Of a DNA stretch of 64,000 bases, positions 8,989 through 18,219 are shown piece by piece. Numbering within the stretch: position 1 is the stretch's first letter; every line of letters begins with the position of its first letter. Position numbers and translations under genes: made by a program. The notes beneath the pieces are model-generated. The model ran no database searches. It saw only the letters and a list, made by a program, of their open reading frames with translations, and was not told the DNA's origin. The stretch comes from Aeromicrobium chenweiae (GTDB lineage: Bacteria; Actinomycetota; Actinomycetes; Propionibacteriales; Nocardioidaceae): contig NZ_CP026952.1 of NCBI RefSeq assembly GCF_003065605.1, forward strand, positions 1,984,001 through 2,048,000. The letters run 5' to 3'.

Positions 8989-9665
8989 ATCGTCCGCAGG
9001 ATCGCCGCTGCCAGCTCATCGGGACGGCTCAGCGCGGCCAGGTGTCCCCCGGCGACGGTCTCGACCTCGAGACCGAGGCGCTCGCGGGCGACCCGGCGCT
9101 GGAAGGACAGCGGGAAGAGGCGGTCGTCGGCGCCGGCGATCACCCGGGTCGGCACGTCGGGCCACCCGGCCGGGCCCCACGGCGCCGCGAAGACGGTGTC
9201 GGTCTCGTCGGGCGACGGCTGCAGGGTCGTGAGCGTCTCGGGTGGCAGGTCGTGGAAGAAGTAGACGTCCGCGTCGAGACCAGCGTCGGGGTCGCGTCCT
9301 TCACGGACGTCGTTGGCCGCGCGGGCGGGTCCCGACCCGGTGGCCTCCCACCACTCGCCGGCGGTCTCGCCGGGTCTCGGGATCATCGCGTTGATCAGCA
9401 CCAGCTCGCGGGGTGCGATGCGGTCCGCCGCCCACGACGCCGAGAATCCGCCGAGCGACTGCGCCACCAGCACCACCTCCCGGTACGGCGCTGCCGCATC
9501 GACCACCAGGTCGACGTACTCGGGCAGGCCCTGCGAGGGATCGGGGCCGGGCAGGGTCACCGCGACGCTCGGGACGTCCCTCGCATCGAGGCGTTGCCGG
9601 ACCAGGTCCCAGAAGGACGCGAGCCCGCCCGCCCCGGGGACGAAGACGTATGTCGGCGTGCTCAT
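8985..9665 (-). CDS. Alpha/beta hydrolase
   Basis: 226 residues. The oxyanion/N-terminal strand is 'FVPGAGGLASFW'. The nucleophile elbow is 'AQSLGGFSA' (GxSxG variant with Gln before Ser), the acid lies in 'VIAGADDRLFP' and the catalytic histidine in 'VAGGHLAALSRP'. This resembles the small salicylate-esterase/MenH-like group with 'GGH' near the end. Substrate unknown. The ATG is the first in frame. Confidence 0.75.
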   Translation of the reverse strand: MSTPTYVFVPGAGGLASFWDLVRQRLDARDVPSVAVTLPGPDPSQGLPEYVDLVVDAAAPYREVVLVAQSLGGFSASWAADRIAPRELVLINAMIPRPGETAGEWWEATGSGPARAANDVREGRDPDAGLDADVYFFHDLPPETLTTLQPSPDETDTVFAAPWGPAGWPDVPTRVIAGADDRLFPLSFQRRVARERLGLEVETVAGGHLAALSRPDELAAAILRTM

Positions 9666-9723
9666 GCGTGCACCGTACGACTCCCGGTCGCGGCGGACAA
9701 GGGCTCTGAGGCGGGCCCCTCCG

Positions 9724-10344
9724 TCACTCGAAGGGGGTGGGATCCCCCGCGCCGACGCGCACGACCTCGGCCGGGCCGTTGGAGAAGTCGACGACGGTCG
9801 TCGGCTCGGCGATGACGTCCTCGCCGGACTCGATGACGGCGTCGATCTGCCCGTCGAGCTCCTCGGCGATGACCCAGGCGGCGCTCATCGCCTCGGTCTC
9901 CCCCGGCAGGATCAGGGTCGTGGAGAGCAGCGGCTCGCCCACGGCCGCCAGCAGCGCCGCGACGATGCGGCTGTCGGGGATGCGTACGCCGACCGTCTTC
10001 TTCTTCTCGTGCAGCAGCCGTCGCGGGACCTCGCGGGTCGCCGGGAGGATGAACGTGTACGGGCCCGGGGTCGCGTTCTTGACCGCGCGGAAGATCGCGT
10101 TGTCCACGTTGACGAAGTGGCCGAGCTGCGCGAAGTCCTTGCACACCAGCGTGAAGTGGTGCTTGGAGTCGAGCTTGCGGATCGAGCGGATGCGGTCGAG
10201 CGCGTCCTTGTTGCCCAGCTGCGCACCGAGCGCGTACCCGGAATCGGTGGGGTAGGCGATCAGCCCACCACTCGTGATGATGGCCGCGGCCTGGTCGACG
10301 GACCGCTGCTGAGGGTTCTCGGGGTGGATGTCGATGAAGCGCAT
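9724..10344 (-). CDS. Sua5/YciO/YrdC family protein (L-threonylcarbamoyladenylate synthase-like)
   Basis: 206 residues of the YrdC fold. 'GGLIAYPTDSGYALGAQLGN', 'KHHFTLVCKDFAQL', 'TPGPYTFILPA' and 'VGVRIPDSRI' are the canonical motifs. Family members make threonylcarbamoyl-AMP for the t6A modification of tRNA. The 'PTDSGYALG' version (Ser instead of Thr before Gly-Tyr) and the short length match the YciO branch, whose t6A activity is weaker or unproven, so the paralogue type is uncertain. Confidence 0.8.
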   Translation of the reverse strand: MRFIDIHPENPQQRSVDQAAAIITSGGLIAYPTDSGYALGAQLGNKDALDRIRSIRKLDSKHHFTLVCKDFAQLGHFVNVDNAIFRAVKNATPGPYTFILPATREVPRRLLHEKKKTVGVRIPDSRIVAALLAAVGEPLLSTTLILPGETEAMSAAWVIAEELDGQIDAVIESGEDVIAEPTTVVDFSNGPAEVVRVGAGDPTPFE

Positions 10345-10373
10345 GTGCTGAGGCTACGACCAATGCCCGGACA

Positions 10374-10410
10374 TGGCGAAGGGCCGTGCGACCCGCACGG
10401 CCCTTCGCCA
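10374..10410 (-). terminator. Perfect 17-bp hairpin terminator after the GPGG gene
   Basis: The two 17-base arms (10374-10390 and 10394-10410) are exact reverse complements around the three-base loop ACC. It lies four bases after the stop of the GPGG membrane protein gene and before the Sua5-like gene on the same strand. No T-run follows, as is usual in actinomycetes. Confidence 0.75.
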
Positions 10411-10414
10411 GCCA

Positions 10415-10561
10415 TCAGCTGAAGATGCTGACGCCTCCAGGGCCCACCAGGAGCGCGACGACGATCAGCACGGCTCCGTACAAGAAGTCACGCTGGACGA
10501 GCCGGATGACTCCGAACACGCCGATGATCACTGCGGCAATCCACAGAATGGTCTCCCACAT
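10415..10561 (-). CDS. GPGG-motif small membrane protein
   Basis: 48 residues beginning MWETILWIAAVII and ending 'LLVGPGGVSIFS'. There are two hydrophobic segments with a short charged turn ('VQRDFLYG'). The C-terminal GPGG motif and length match the small actinobacterial membrane protein family of that name, whose function is unknown. The start is fixed by a very strong AGGGAGG seven bases upstream; the longer reading frame upstream of it has no RBS. Confidence 0.8.
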   Translation of the reverse strand: MWETILWIAAVIIGVFGVIRLVQRDFLYGAVLIVVALLVGPGGVSIFS

Positions 10562-10646
10562 GGTTTCCCTCCCTGTCGGTGACGACTCGTGTCGTCGGCA
10601 AAGCGGGTACCCAAGGTGACGCTGCCCAATCATGTGCGTCCCTGCG

Positions 10647-10662
10647 TGTGACCTGGGTCACG
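10647..10662. promoter_or_regulatory. CRP/GlxR-like binding site upstream of cysH
   Basis: TGTGA-CCTGGG-TCACG is a near-perfect match to the CRP-family consensus TGTGA-N6-TCACA and is internally palindromic (GTGACC-TG-GGTCAC). It lies about 114 bases before the cysH start and 86 bases before the GPGG gene start, between divergent genes, so either could be the target. Confidence 0.5.
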
Positions 10663-10775
10663 GGTTCTCGTTCCGGGATGCGGACGTGTTCTCGCGCTCA
10701 GCGACACCCGTCACGCGGCGACCTACGCTGACGACGACCGTGAACCGTCGTCCGTCTTCGAGAGGGGTGCACCTG

Positions 10776-11573
10776 ATGAGTGACGTCACCCTCACCCTGT
10801 CCGAGCGCCGCGAGCGGCAGGCCGCCCATCAGGATGCCAGGACGACGCACCTGGCGTCACGCGAGGCCCTGCTGACACCACGCCGGAGCAACGACGAGCT
10901 CCGGGCGATCGCCGAGGCGGCACACGAGCGTCTCGCCGACACGGACACCGACACCGTCCTCGCCTGGGTCGGGCAGGAGTTCGGCTACCGGACCGCGGTC
11001 GCGTGCTCGATGGCCGACGCGGTCCTCCCCGCGGTCGTGGCACGCCACCTCCCCTGGGTCGACACGCTCTTCCTGGAGACCGGCTATCACTTCGCCGAGA
11101 CGATCGGCACCCGCGACGCGGTCGAGGCGTCGATGCGGCTGACGATCGTCGACGTGAGGCCGCGCCTCAGCGTGGCCGAGCAGGACGCCGAGTTCGGCGA
11201 GAAGCTCTACGAGCGCGATCCCGGCCTGTGCTGTGCGATGCGCAAGGTCGAGCCGCTGCACGAGACCCTGCAGGGCTACGAGGTCTGGATCACCGGCGTC
11301 CGCCGCGACGAGGGGCCGACCCGCGCGAACACCCCCTTCATCAGCTGGGACGACAAGAACAGCCTGGTGAAGATCAACCCGTTGGCGGCCTGGACGTTCG
11401 ACGACCTGCTGGCGTACGCCGAGTCCAACGACATCATCGTCAACCCGCTCGTCAACGACGGCTACCCGTCGATCGGCTGCGCCACCTGCACCCGAAGGGT
11501 CGCCCCCGGTGAGGATCCGCGCGCCGGCCGGTGGGCGGGGCTCGACAAGACCGAGTGCGGCCTGCACACCTGA
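10776..11573 (+). CDS. cysH: Thioredoxin-dependent adenylyl-sulfate (APS) reductase
   Basis: 265 residues. Reduces adenylyl sulfate to sulfite in assimilatory sulfate reduction. The [4Fe-4S] ligands of APS-type (rather than PAPS-type) reductases are visible: the Cys pair in 'DPGLCCAMRKVEPL' and the CxxC in 'IGCATCTRR'. The catalytic cysteine is in the C-terminal 'KTECGLHT'. The PP-loop core is 'WVGQEFGYRTAVACSMADAV'. First gene of cysH-cysD-cysN-cysG. The ATG follows GAGGGG; an upstream frame extension is noncoding. Confidence 0.92.
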   Translation: MSDVTLTLSERRERQAAHQDARTTHLASREALLTPRRSNDELRAIAEAAHERLADTDTDTVLAWVGQEFGYRTAVACSMADAVLPAVVARHLPWVDTLFLETGYHFAETIGTRDAVEASMRLTIVDVRPRLSVAEQDAEFGEKLYERDPGLCCAMRKVEPLHETLQGYEVWITGVRRDEGPTRANTPFISWDDKNSLVKINPLAAWTFDDLLAYAESNDIIVNPLVNDGYPSIGCATCTRRVAPGEDPRAGRWAGLDKTECGLHT

Positions 11574-11613
11574 TCTGCTTGCTCCACCCGCACCTGCACC
11601 GACAAAGGGAACG

Positions 11614-12525
11614 ATGACCCAGACGAAGGAACGCCGCCTCACCCAGCTCGAGTGGCTGGAGTCCGAGGCGATCCACATCATCCGCGAGGTGGTCTCCGAG
11701 TTCGAGCGCCCCGTGCTGCTCTTCTCCGGCGGCAAGGACTCCGTCGTGATGCTGCACCTCGCCACGAAGGCGTTCTGGCCCGCGCCCGTGCCCTTCCCCG
11801 TCCTGCACGTCGACACCGGGCACAACTTCCCCGAGGTGCTCGCCTTCCGTGACGCCACGGTGGAGCGGCTCGGCCTGCGGCTCGAGGTCGCGAGCGTCCA
11901 GGACTACATCGACGACGGTCGTCTGCGCGAGCGCAGCGACGGCACCCGCAACCAGCTGCAGACCCAGCCCCTGCTCGACGCGATCACGGACGGCCGGTTC
12001 GACGCGGTCTTCGGTGGTGGCCGCCGCGACGAGGAGAAGGCCCGCGCCAAGGAGCGCGTGTTCTCCCTGCGCGACGAGTTCGGCCAGTGGGACCCGCGCA
12101 ACCAGCGTCCCGAGCTGTGGAACCTCTACAACGGTCGGCACCGGCCCGGTGAGCACGTCCGGGTCTTCCCGCTGAGCAACTGGACCGAGCTCGACGTCTG
12201 GCAGTACATCGGCGCCGAGGACATCCAGCTCCCCGAGCTCTACTACGCCCACCAGCGCGAGGTCTTCGAGCGCGACGGCATGCTCGTCGCCGTCAGCGAC
12301 GTCTCCCTCCCCCGCGACGGCGAGACCGTGGAGAAGCGCCAGGTCCGCTACCGCACGGTCGGCGACATGTCCTGCACCGGAGCCGTCGAGAGCGACGCGG
12401 TGACCGTCGAGGACGTCATCGTCGAGGTCGCGGCGACCCGGCTCACCGAGCGAGGCGCGACCCGCGCCGACGACCGCGCGTCCGAGGCGGCCATGGAAGA
12501 CCGCAAGAAGGAAGGCTACTTCTGA
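11614..12525 (+). CDS. cysD: Sulfate adenylyltransferase subunit 2
   Basis: 303 residues, the normal CysD length. It is the PP-loop ATP pyrophosphatase that forms APS from sulfate and ATP, driven by the GTPase CysN. The PP-loop is 'VLLFSGGKDSVVMLHLA'. Other family motifs are 'HVDTGHNFPEVL', 'FGGGRRDEEKARAKER' and the C-terminal 'DRASEAAMEDRKKEGYF'. AAGGGA precedes the ATG. Its stop shares one base with the cysN start (TGATG), so the two subunits are translationally coupled. Confidence 0.95.
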   Translation: MTQTKERRLTQLEWLESEAIHIIREVVSEFERPVLLFSGGKDSVVMLHLATKAFWPAPVPFPVLHVDTGHNFPEVLAFRDATVERLGLRLEVASVQDYIDDGRLRERSDGTRNQLQTQPLLDAITDGRFDAVFGGGRRDEEKARAKERVFSLRDEFGQWDPRNQRPELWNLYNGRHRPGEHVRVFPLSNWTELDVWQYIGAEDIQLPELYYAHQREVFERDGMLVAVSDVSLPRDGETVEKRQVRYRTVGDMSCTGAVESDAVTVEDVIVEVAATRLTERGATRADDRASEAAMEDRKKEGYF

Positions 12526-13835
12526 TGCGTACGCTCCTGCGCCTCGCGACCGCCGGCTCCGTCGACGACGGCAAGTCCACCCTGGTCGGCCGGCTCCTGT
12601 ACGACTCCAAGTCCGTCCTCGCCGACCAGTTCGACGCGGTCGAGCGGGTCAGCCGTGACCGCGGTCTGGCGTCCGCCGACCTGGCGCTGCTGACCGACGG
12701 CCTGCGCTCCGAGCGCGAGCAGGGCATCACGATCGACGTCGCGTACCGCTACTTCGCGACCGCCGAGCGATCGTTCATCCTGGCCGACTGCCCCGGGCAC
12801 GTGCAGTACACCCGCAACACCGTCACGGGCGCCAGCACCGCCGACGTCGTCGTGCTGCTGGTGGACGTCCGCCACGGCATCCAGGAGCAGACGCGCCGCC
12901 ACCTCGCGGTCGCTTCGCTGCTGCGCGTCCCGCACGTCGTGGTGGTGGTCAACAAGATCGACCTCGTCGATTTCGACGAGGACACGTACACCCGGGTCTC
13001 CGACGAGGTGCTGGCCTCCGCCCGGAGCCTCGGCCTGCACGACGTCGCGACGATCCCGGTCTCCGCGCTGGACGGCGACAACGTGGTCGAGCGATCCACC
13101 CGCACGCCCTGGTACGACGGGCCCAGCCTGTTGTCGTTCCTCGAGCAGCTGTCCCCGGTGGGCGACCCCCACTCCGAGCCGCTGCGCTTCCCGGTGCAGA
13201 TGGTCATCCGCCCCCAGTCCGCTGCCGGCGAGGAGTTCCGCGACTACCGCGGGTACGCCGGACAGATCTCGTCCGGGCTCGTGCGCGTCGGCGACGCCAT
13301 CACGGTCCAGCCGAGCGGACGCACCAGCGTCGTGACCGGCATCGACTTCGCCGGACGCGAGCTCACCGAGGCGTACGCACCCCAGTCGGTGACGCTGCGG
13401 CTCCAGAACGACATCGACATCTCCCGCGGTGACCTGATCGTGACCTCGCGCAGCGTCCCGGCGGTCACCCAGGACATCGACGGCACGATTGCGTGGCTCG
13501 CGGAGAGCAGCCTCGCACCGGGCACCAAGGTGCTGCTCAAGCACGGGACCCGGACCGTCCAGGCGATGGTCAAGGTCATCAGCGGCAAGCTCGACCTCGA
13601 CGACGCCCGGCTCCTGCCGGCGGACTCGCTCGGCCTGAACGACATCGGGCACGTCACGCTGCGCCTGGCCTCGCCCATCCCCGCCGAGGAGTACCTCCAC
13701 TCGCGAGGCACGGGTGCGTTCCTGCTCATCGACGGCCAGGACGGCACCACGCTGGCGGCCGGCATGGTCGGCGACGCCCTGCTCGACACCAAGGCCGAGG
13801 TCGCATCGGCTGCCGCCGCTACAGTCTCTGCATGA
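12525..13835 (+). CDS. cysN: Sulfate adenylyltransferase subunit 1 (GTPase)
   Basis: 436 residues. EF-Tu-like GTPase that powers APS synthesis with CysD. G1 is 'AGSVDDGKST', the switch region 'EREQGITIDVAYRYF', G3 'DCPGH' and G4 'NKID'. The length stops after the beta-barrel domains, so there is no fused CysC APS kinase. This fits with an APS-type CysH, because PAPS is not needed for sulfite formation. It overlaps cysG by four bases (ATGA). Confidence 0.95.
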   Translation: MRTLLRLATAGSVDDGKSTLVGRLLYDSKSVLADQFDAVERVSRDRGLASADLALLTDGLRSEREQGITIDVAYRYFATAERSFILADCPGHVQYTRNTVTGASTADVVVLLVDVRHGIQEQTRRHLAVASLLRVPHVVVVVNKIDLVDFDEDTYTRVSDEVLASARSLGLHDVATIPVSALDGDNVVERSTRTPWYDGPSLLSFLEQLSPVGDPHSEPLRFPVQMVIRPQSAAGEEFRDYRGYAGQISSGLVRVGDAITVQPSGRTSVVTGIDFAGRELTEAYAPQSVTLRLQNDIDISRGDLIVTSRSVPAVTQDIDGTIAWLAESSLAPGTKVLLKHGTRTVQAMVKVISGKLDLDDARLLPADSLGLNDIGHVTLRLASPIPAEEYLHSRGTGAFLLIDGQDGTTLAAGMVGDALLDTKAEVASAAAATVSA

Positions 13836-15034
13836 CCGGAAGCCTCCCGCTGACCCTCCGGATCGCGGGACGTCGCGTCGTCGTCGTCGGTGGCGGGCAC
13901 GTGGCCACCCGGCGCACGCTGTCCCTACTCGAGGCCGGCGCGGCCGTCGTGGTGATCTCGCCGGAGGTCTCGGACTCGTTGGCGTCGTCGATCGGGCGCG
14001 GTGACGTCGAGTGGGTCCAGCGGACGTACGTCACCGGTGACCTCGAGGGCGCATGGCTGGTGCAGACCGCGACCGACTCCCCCGTCGACGACCTCGTCGC
14101 CCACGACGCCGAGGCGGCCCGCATCTGGTGCCTGAAAGGCGGCGACCCCGAGCACGCGACCGCGTGGGCGCCGGCCGTCGCCCGCGTCGACGACGTGCTC
14201 GTCGCCGTCAGCGGCGGTGGGGACGCAGGACGCGCCACCGCGCTGCGGGACGGCGTGGCCGCGGCGCTGCAGGCCGGCGAGCTGCCCATGCGCCACCGCA
14301 CCCACCACCCGGACGGCTTCGTCGCGCTCGTCGGCGGCGGTCCCGGCGATCCGGGACTTCTCACGACCCGCGGGCGTCGCCTGCTTGCCGAGGCGGACGT
14401 CGTGGTCGTCGACCGCCTCGCGCCGCACGCGGTGCTCGCGGAGCTCGACGCCGACGTGGAGGTGATCGACGTCGGCAAGATGCCCGACCACCACCCGATC
14501 CCCCAGCACGAGATCAACGCGCTGCTGGTGGACCGGGCACGTCAGGGCAAGGTCGTCGTCCGCCTCAAGGGCGGCGACCCGTACGTGTTCGGCCGTGGCG
14601 GCGAGGAGCTGATCGCATGCCGCGAGGCCGGGATCCCGGTCGAGGTCGTCCCCGGCGTCACGAGCGCCATCTCGGTCGCGGCGGCTGCCGGCATTCCCGT
14701 GACGCACCGCGGCGTCGCCCGCGGGTTCTCGGTCGTCACCGGGCATGAGGAGATCGGCTCCCTGCCGCACGACGGCGGCCACACGCTGGTGATGCTGATG
14801 GGGGTCCGGCGGCTGGCCGAGACGTGCGCGGACCTGATCGCGGCAGGACACCGCAGCGACACCCCGGCGGCCATCGTCGAGCGCGGCTTCAGCCCGAGCC
14901 AGCGGGTCACCGTCGCGACCCTCGCGACCCTCGCGGACACGGCCGCGGCAGGCGGCGTCGAGTCGCCCGCGATCACGATCATCGGTGACGTCGTGGCGCT
15001 CTCCCCGGCCTGGTCGGCTCGCGCGCTCGCCTGA
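13832..15034 (+). CDS. cysG: Siroheme synthase / uroporphyrinogen-III C-methyltransferase
   Basis: 400 residues. It supplies siroheme for sulfite (or nitrite) reductase. The N-terminal part is the precorrin-2 dehydrogenase/ferrochelatase domain (NAD motif '[20 protein letters not shown]'). From about residue 160 comes the SAM-dependent uroporphyrinogen methyltransferase: '[18 protein letters not shown]', '[17 protein letters not shown]', '[11 protein letters not shown]', 'PVTHRGV'. The N-terminal domain is shorter than in E. coli CysG (457 aa). Placement as the last gene of the cys operon matches its role. No sulfite reductase gene is in the window. Confidence 0.9.
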   Translation: MTGSLPLTLRIAGRRVVVVGGGHVATRRTLSLLEAGAAVVVISPEVSDSLASSIGRGDVEWVQRTYVTGDLEGAWLVQTATDSPVDDLVAHDAEAARIWCLKGGDPEHATAWAPAVARVDDVLVAVSGGGDAGRATALRDGVAAALQAGELPMRHRTHHPDGFVALVGGGPGDPGLLTTRGRRLLAEADVVVVDRLAPHAVLAELDADVEVIDVGKMPDHHPIPQHEINALLVDRARQGKVVVRLKGGDPYVFGRGGEELIACREAGIPVEVVPGVTSAISVAAAAGIPVTHRGVARGFSVVTGHEEIGSLPHDGGHTLVMLMGVRRLAETCADLIAAGHRSDTPAAIVERGFSPSQRVTVATLATLADTAAAGGVESPAITIIGDVVALSPAWSARALA

Positions 15035-15053
15035 CCCGTCAGCGCTCCAACAG

Positions 15054-15095
15054 CACGATGGTCCCGAGCCGCGTCAGCAGCCCGGGACCATCGTG
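15054..15095. terminator. Bidirectional hairpin between cysG and a lipoprotein gene
   Basis: Two perfect 13-base arms (15054-15066, 15083-15095) with a 16-base loop sit between the convergent ends of cysG and the following minus-strand lipoprotein gene, so it can serve both transcripts. Confidence 0.65.
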
Positions 15096-15103
15096 GTGTG
15101 CGA

Positions 15104-15814
15104 CTACTTGATCGTGCCGTCGCCCTCGCCCTCGACCCGCTTGTCGTGCACGAGCTCGCCCTCGGCGTCGACCGGGGTGATCGTCACCTTGAAGGTGATC
15201 GGCGAGTTCTTCTGGTACTTGAAGTTCTCCCCGTACGTGTACGACTCGCCCGCACCGAAGGGGTAGATGCCCTTCTCGTTGTAGGCGCCCGTGACGATGC
15301 CCTCCTTGTTGACCTTCTGCTGCTCGAACAGGGCGTCGTCGACGACCGCGTCCATGCCCTGCAGGTACTTCCAGTCCTTGTAGCGCGGCTCGACGCTGAC
15401 CAGGGACGAGCCGAGATCGACCGGCTGGCCGTTGTTCGTGATCACGTAGTTGACGAACACGATGTCGTCGCCCTTGTCGAGCAAGGGCTTGTTGGTGTCG
15501 GGATCGACGAACTGACCGGTCCTGGTCGCCTTCGTCGTGCCGACCTGGTAGATGTCGACCGTGATGTCGCCGGCCTTGACCGTCGAGATCTTCTCGCCGC
15601 CCTCCAGCGCGGGCTTGGCCCAGGCGGGCTGGTTGCCGGAGGCCGCAGGAGCCGCGGAGGTCTCCTCGGTCGGCTCGGGCGCGGGTGCAGCCGCGGACGA
15701 CTTCTTGTCGTCGGCCGGCTCGTCGGAGTCGGAACCGCCGCAGGCGGCGAGCCCCACGAGGGCGAGAGAAGCGATGGTGGCCGCGGCGACACGGCGTGAG
15801 CGAGTGATGAACAT
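15104..15814 (-). CDS. Secreted lipoprotein, DUF4352-like
   Basis: 236 residues. A signal peptide with lipobox 'LVGLAACGG' (Cys25) is followed by a low-complexity Asp/Ala/Pro/Glu linker (about 26-60), then a beta-rich domain. Segments such as '[18 protein letters not shown]' are typical of DUF4352/telokin-like immunoprotective lipoproteins that sit on the outer face of the membrane. The function is unknown. The start is the ATG that gives a proper signal peptide; the longer frame is spurious. Confidence 0.7.
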   Translation of the reverse strand: MFITRSRRVAAATIASLALVGLAACGGSDSDEPADDKKSSAAAPAPEPTEETSAAPAASGNQPAWAKPALEGGEKISTVKAGDITVDIYQVGTTKATRTGQFVDPDTNKPLLDKGDDIVFVNYVITNNGQPVDLGSSLVSVEPRYKDWKYLQGMDAVVDDALFEQQKVNKEGIVTGAYNEKGIYPFGAGESYTYGENFKYQKNSPITFKVTITPVDAEGELVHDKRVEGEGDGTIK

Positions 15815-15939
15815 GCAGTCCCCAATCTGTGCAAGCCGGCGGCAGCGGTCGACACTCAGGAAGCCGACAGGAGGCGCCACCAAGCCCGGCGAGACACACT
15901 GTAACGAAGATCCACCGCTCGCGCCGACGGCGGAGGCGC

Positions 15940-17232
15940 TCAGGCGGCGCGGGGTCTCTGCTTCGTGAACCTCGCATGGCGGCGCGGTCTCTGCTCGGGA
16001 TCCACCCGGCGCGGCGGGATCACCTCGATGACGCCGTCGGGGGCCATCCGCGCGGTCCATTCGCCTTCGTGGAGCAAGAAGTGGTGGAAGTGGCACAGCA
16101 GGGCCGCGTTGTCGAGGTCGGTGGGGCCTCCTTCGGCCCAGAAGTTGAGGTGGTGCGCCTCGCACCATGCGGGCGGCCTGTCACAGTCGGGAAACACGCA
16201 GCCCTTGTCGCGCACGGCCAGCGCCAGACGCTGGTGGCGGTCGTAGATGCGTCGCGTGGTGCCGAGGTCGAGGACCTTGGACTCCGAATCCAGGTAGAGC
16301 GCGACGAGGCGGGCGTTGCACGCCAGGCGTTGGGCCTTCCTCGCCGAGGTCGTCGTCCCGGACGTGTTGGTCGCGGTGCCGCGCCCGGTCCGCAGGTCAT
16401 CGACGTCGACGGTGACCGCGACGGTGGCCGCCAGACCTCCCGACTGCGGGAGGGCGCCGGTCGGCAGGTGCTCGATCAGCTCGACGAACGCGTGTCCCAT
16501 CCTCTGGTCCCGTGGCAATGCGTTGAAGTCCCCGACGTCGAGACCACGGCGGGCGGCGTTGATGGCCGCACGGCGCGGGGCGATGATCCCTTCGATCGCA
16601 GCCCTCAGGGTGTCCGCATCCGCGTCCGGGATGAGGAAGGTCCCACGGGTGGTGCCGTCGCCACGGCGTTTGATCGTCAGGCGGGTGGCCTCCCAGGCCT
16701 TCTCCTCCTCGCGACGGACCTGCTCGCCGAGCACCTCGTCGGCGCCATCGGGGTCGATGACCTCCAGCACCCGGTTGGCCAGCCGGCGCAGGTCATCCAG
16801 GTGGTGACGACCGGCGAGCTCGATCAGGTGGGCCTCAGCATCCGTGCGCTCCTGCTCGCCGACCCACTCCGGCAAGCGGTCGATGGCCTGCATGATCACC
16901 TTGGCCTGATCGGTGGAGATCTCACCGGCTGCCCACGCGGCACGGGTGGTCTCGGCGCTCGACGTGCTCCGCGCCAGAGCGGCCAGCTTGGCCGCGTCCG
17001 CCTTGGGCATCCCCGTCGTCGAGGCCAACCATGCAGTGACGGACGGCGCGCCGTCGTCCTTCGGCAGTCCCATGGCATCGGCCGACGCCGCCAGCCTGCA
17101 CATCAGCGCGTCCAGCGCGGTACGGGTCTGCTGGACCGCACCGACCACCTCGCGGACCTCCGCACCGGTCAGGGACCAGGGCTCCAGCGCGGCCGCGTCC
17201 TGGGTGAGGCCGGACAGCTGGTCGAGGATCAT
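15940..17232 (-). CDS. DUF222 and HNH endonuclease domain protein (13E12-repeat family)
   Basis: 430 residues. The N-terminal two thirds are the helical DUF222 domain. The C-terminal HNH motif is visible as 'CVFPDCDRPP', 'CEAHHLNFWAEGG', 'LDNAALLCHFHH', including both zinc-binding Cys pairs and the catalytic His-Asn-His. This family is abundant in actinomycete genomes, probably mobile or selfish, and in mycobacteria several copies are LexA-controlled. A LexA-type box lies 21 bases upstream of the start, so DNA-damage induction is likely. A GTG 12 bases upstream is an alternative start. Confidence 0.85.
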   Translation of the reverse strand: MILDQLSGLTQDAAALEPWSLTGAEVREVVGAVQQTRTALDALMCRLAASADAMGLPKDDGAPSVTAWLASTTGMPKADAAKLAALARSTSSAETTRAAWAAGEISTDQAKVIMQAIDRLPEWVGEQERTDAEAHLIELAGRHHLDDLRRLANRVLEVIDPDGADEVLGEQVRREEEKAWEATRLTIKRRGDGTTRGTFLIPDADADTLRAAIEGIIAPRRAAINAARRGLDVGDFNALPRDQRMGHAFVELIEHLPTGALPQSGGLAATVAVTVDVDDLRTGRGTATNTSGTTTSARKAQRLACNARLVALYLDSESKVLDLGTTRRIYDRHQRLALAVRDKGCVFPDCDRPPAWCEAHHLNFWAEGGPTDLDNAALLCHFHHFLLHEGEWTARMAPDGVIEVIPPRRVDPEQRPRRHARFTKQRPRAA

Positions 17233-17252
17233 CTGGAGCTCCACGGATGGAT

Positions 17253-17268
17253 TAGAACGTATGTTCGA
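17253..17268 (-). promoter_or_regulatory. LexA (SOS) box
   Basis: Read on the minus strand the site is TCGAAC-ATAC-GTTCTA, one mismatch from the actinobacterial SOS consensus TCGAAC-N4-GTTCGA. It is 21 bases before the DUF222/HNH gene and 86 before the divergent lipoprotein gene, so the first is the likely target. Confidence 0.7.
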
Positions 17269-17353
17269 TTCTACTCCACGGACGCCTCGCGGCACAACCT
17301 CCTTCCACCGCATTCTTCCCGCCATCGCGGCAGATTCGGGTCGATACTTGACC

Positions 17354-18202
17354 ATGCGCAGCGCCCGGACACGTCCCATGAGCATCGCCGTCGCGGTCGT
17401 GCTGCTGGTGACCGCCGCCTGCGGCAACGGCCAGAGCATCGACCGCGGCCCCCTGCCCGACGGCGTCGCGATCCACGTCGACCAGTCACGTATCGAGCGC
17501 AAAGGACGTGAGGTCTTCCTGCGCGTGCACAACGACGCCGGCCGCTCCATCACGGTCACGAGCTTCACGCTCACGTCGCCGCGGTTCGCGACGGTCAGGT
17601 GGTCCGGCACGGAGACGATCGGCCCCACGTTCGAGACAGACCTCGAGTTCGACATGCCACGCGGTCGTTGCGGCAGCGCCCTCGACGCCAGGCTCCAGCT
17701 GACGTATCGGATGGGGTCGGGCGACCTGCGGACGTCGACCGTCGACGTCGAGGACCCGTACGGCAATGCGGCCTACGTCGTCGACCGGGACTGCGCCCAG
17801 GAGACGCTCGAGAAGGCTGCCACGGTCACCGTCGGGACACCGACCGTCGCGGCCCGCGACGGAGGGCCGGTCCTGAGCCTGCCGATCACGTTGGCACCGA
17901 CCGGCGACGTCGCCGGCGTACGCCTCACCGGCTTCGCCTCGACGACGCTGTTCCGCCAGGCGGGACCGACGCGACTCGACGTGCGCCTGGACCCGGGCGA
18001 CCCGCCGACCACCGTCCAGATGTCCGTCGTGCCCGCGCGCTGCGATCCGCACGCCCTGGCCGAGGACAAGGTCGGCACACTGTTCGGGGTCGAGGTGTCC
18101 GGACCCGGTCTGCCCGAGAACGCCTCGTACTTCCTGCCGCTCACCCGGGCGCAGCGGGCCGCGCTCTTCGGCTTCTTCCGCGATCGCTGCGGGATGACCT
18201 GA
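17354..18202 (+). CDS. Putative lipoprotein of unknown function
   Basis: 282 residues. A signal peptide with lipobox 'LLVTAACGN' makes it a membrane-anchored extracytoplasmic protein. The rest is beta-rich with two cysteine-bearing 'RCGSALDARLQL' / 'ARCDPHALAEDK'-type segments that look like two repeats of one domain, plus Cys near the C-terminus, so disulphides are possible. I do not recognise a characterised family. Divergent from the LexA-boxed HNH gene. Confidence 0.65.
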   Translation: MRSARTRPMSIAVAVVLLVTAACGNGQSIDRGPLPDGVAIHVDQSRIERKGREVFLRVHNDAGRSITVTSFTLTSPRFATVRWSGTETIGPTFETDLEFDMPRGRCGSALDARLQLTYRMGSGDLRTSTVDVEDPYGNAAYVVDRDCAQETLEKAATVTVGTPTVAARDGGPVLSLPITLAPTGDVAGVRLTGFASTTLFRQAGPTRLDVRLDPGDPPTTVQMSVVPARCDPHALAEDKVGTLFGVEVSGPGLPENASYFLPLTRAQRAALFGFFRDRCGMT

Positions 18203-18219
18203 GCCCTCGCGACGGGAGG

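Noticed and set aside
12525-13835. CysNC fusion with APS kinase
   Set aside because: The protein ends after the elongation-factor-like barrels at 436 residues; no kinase domain follows.
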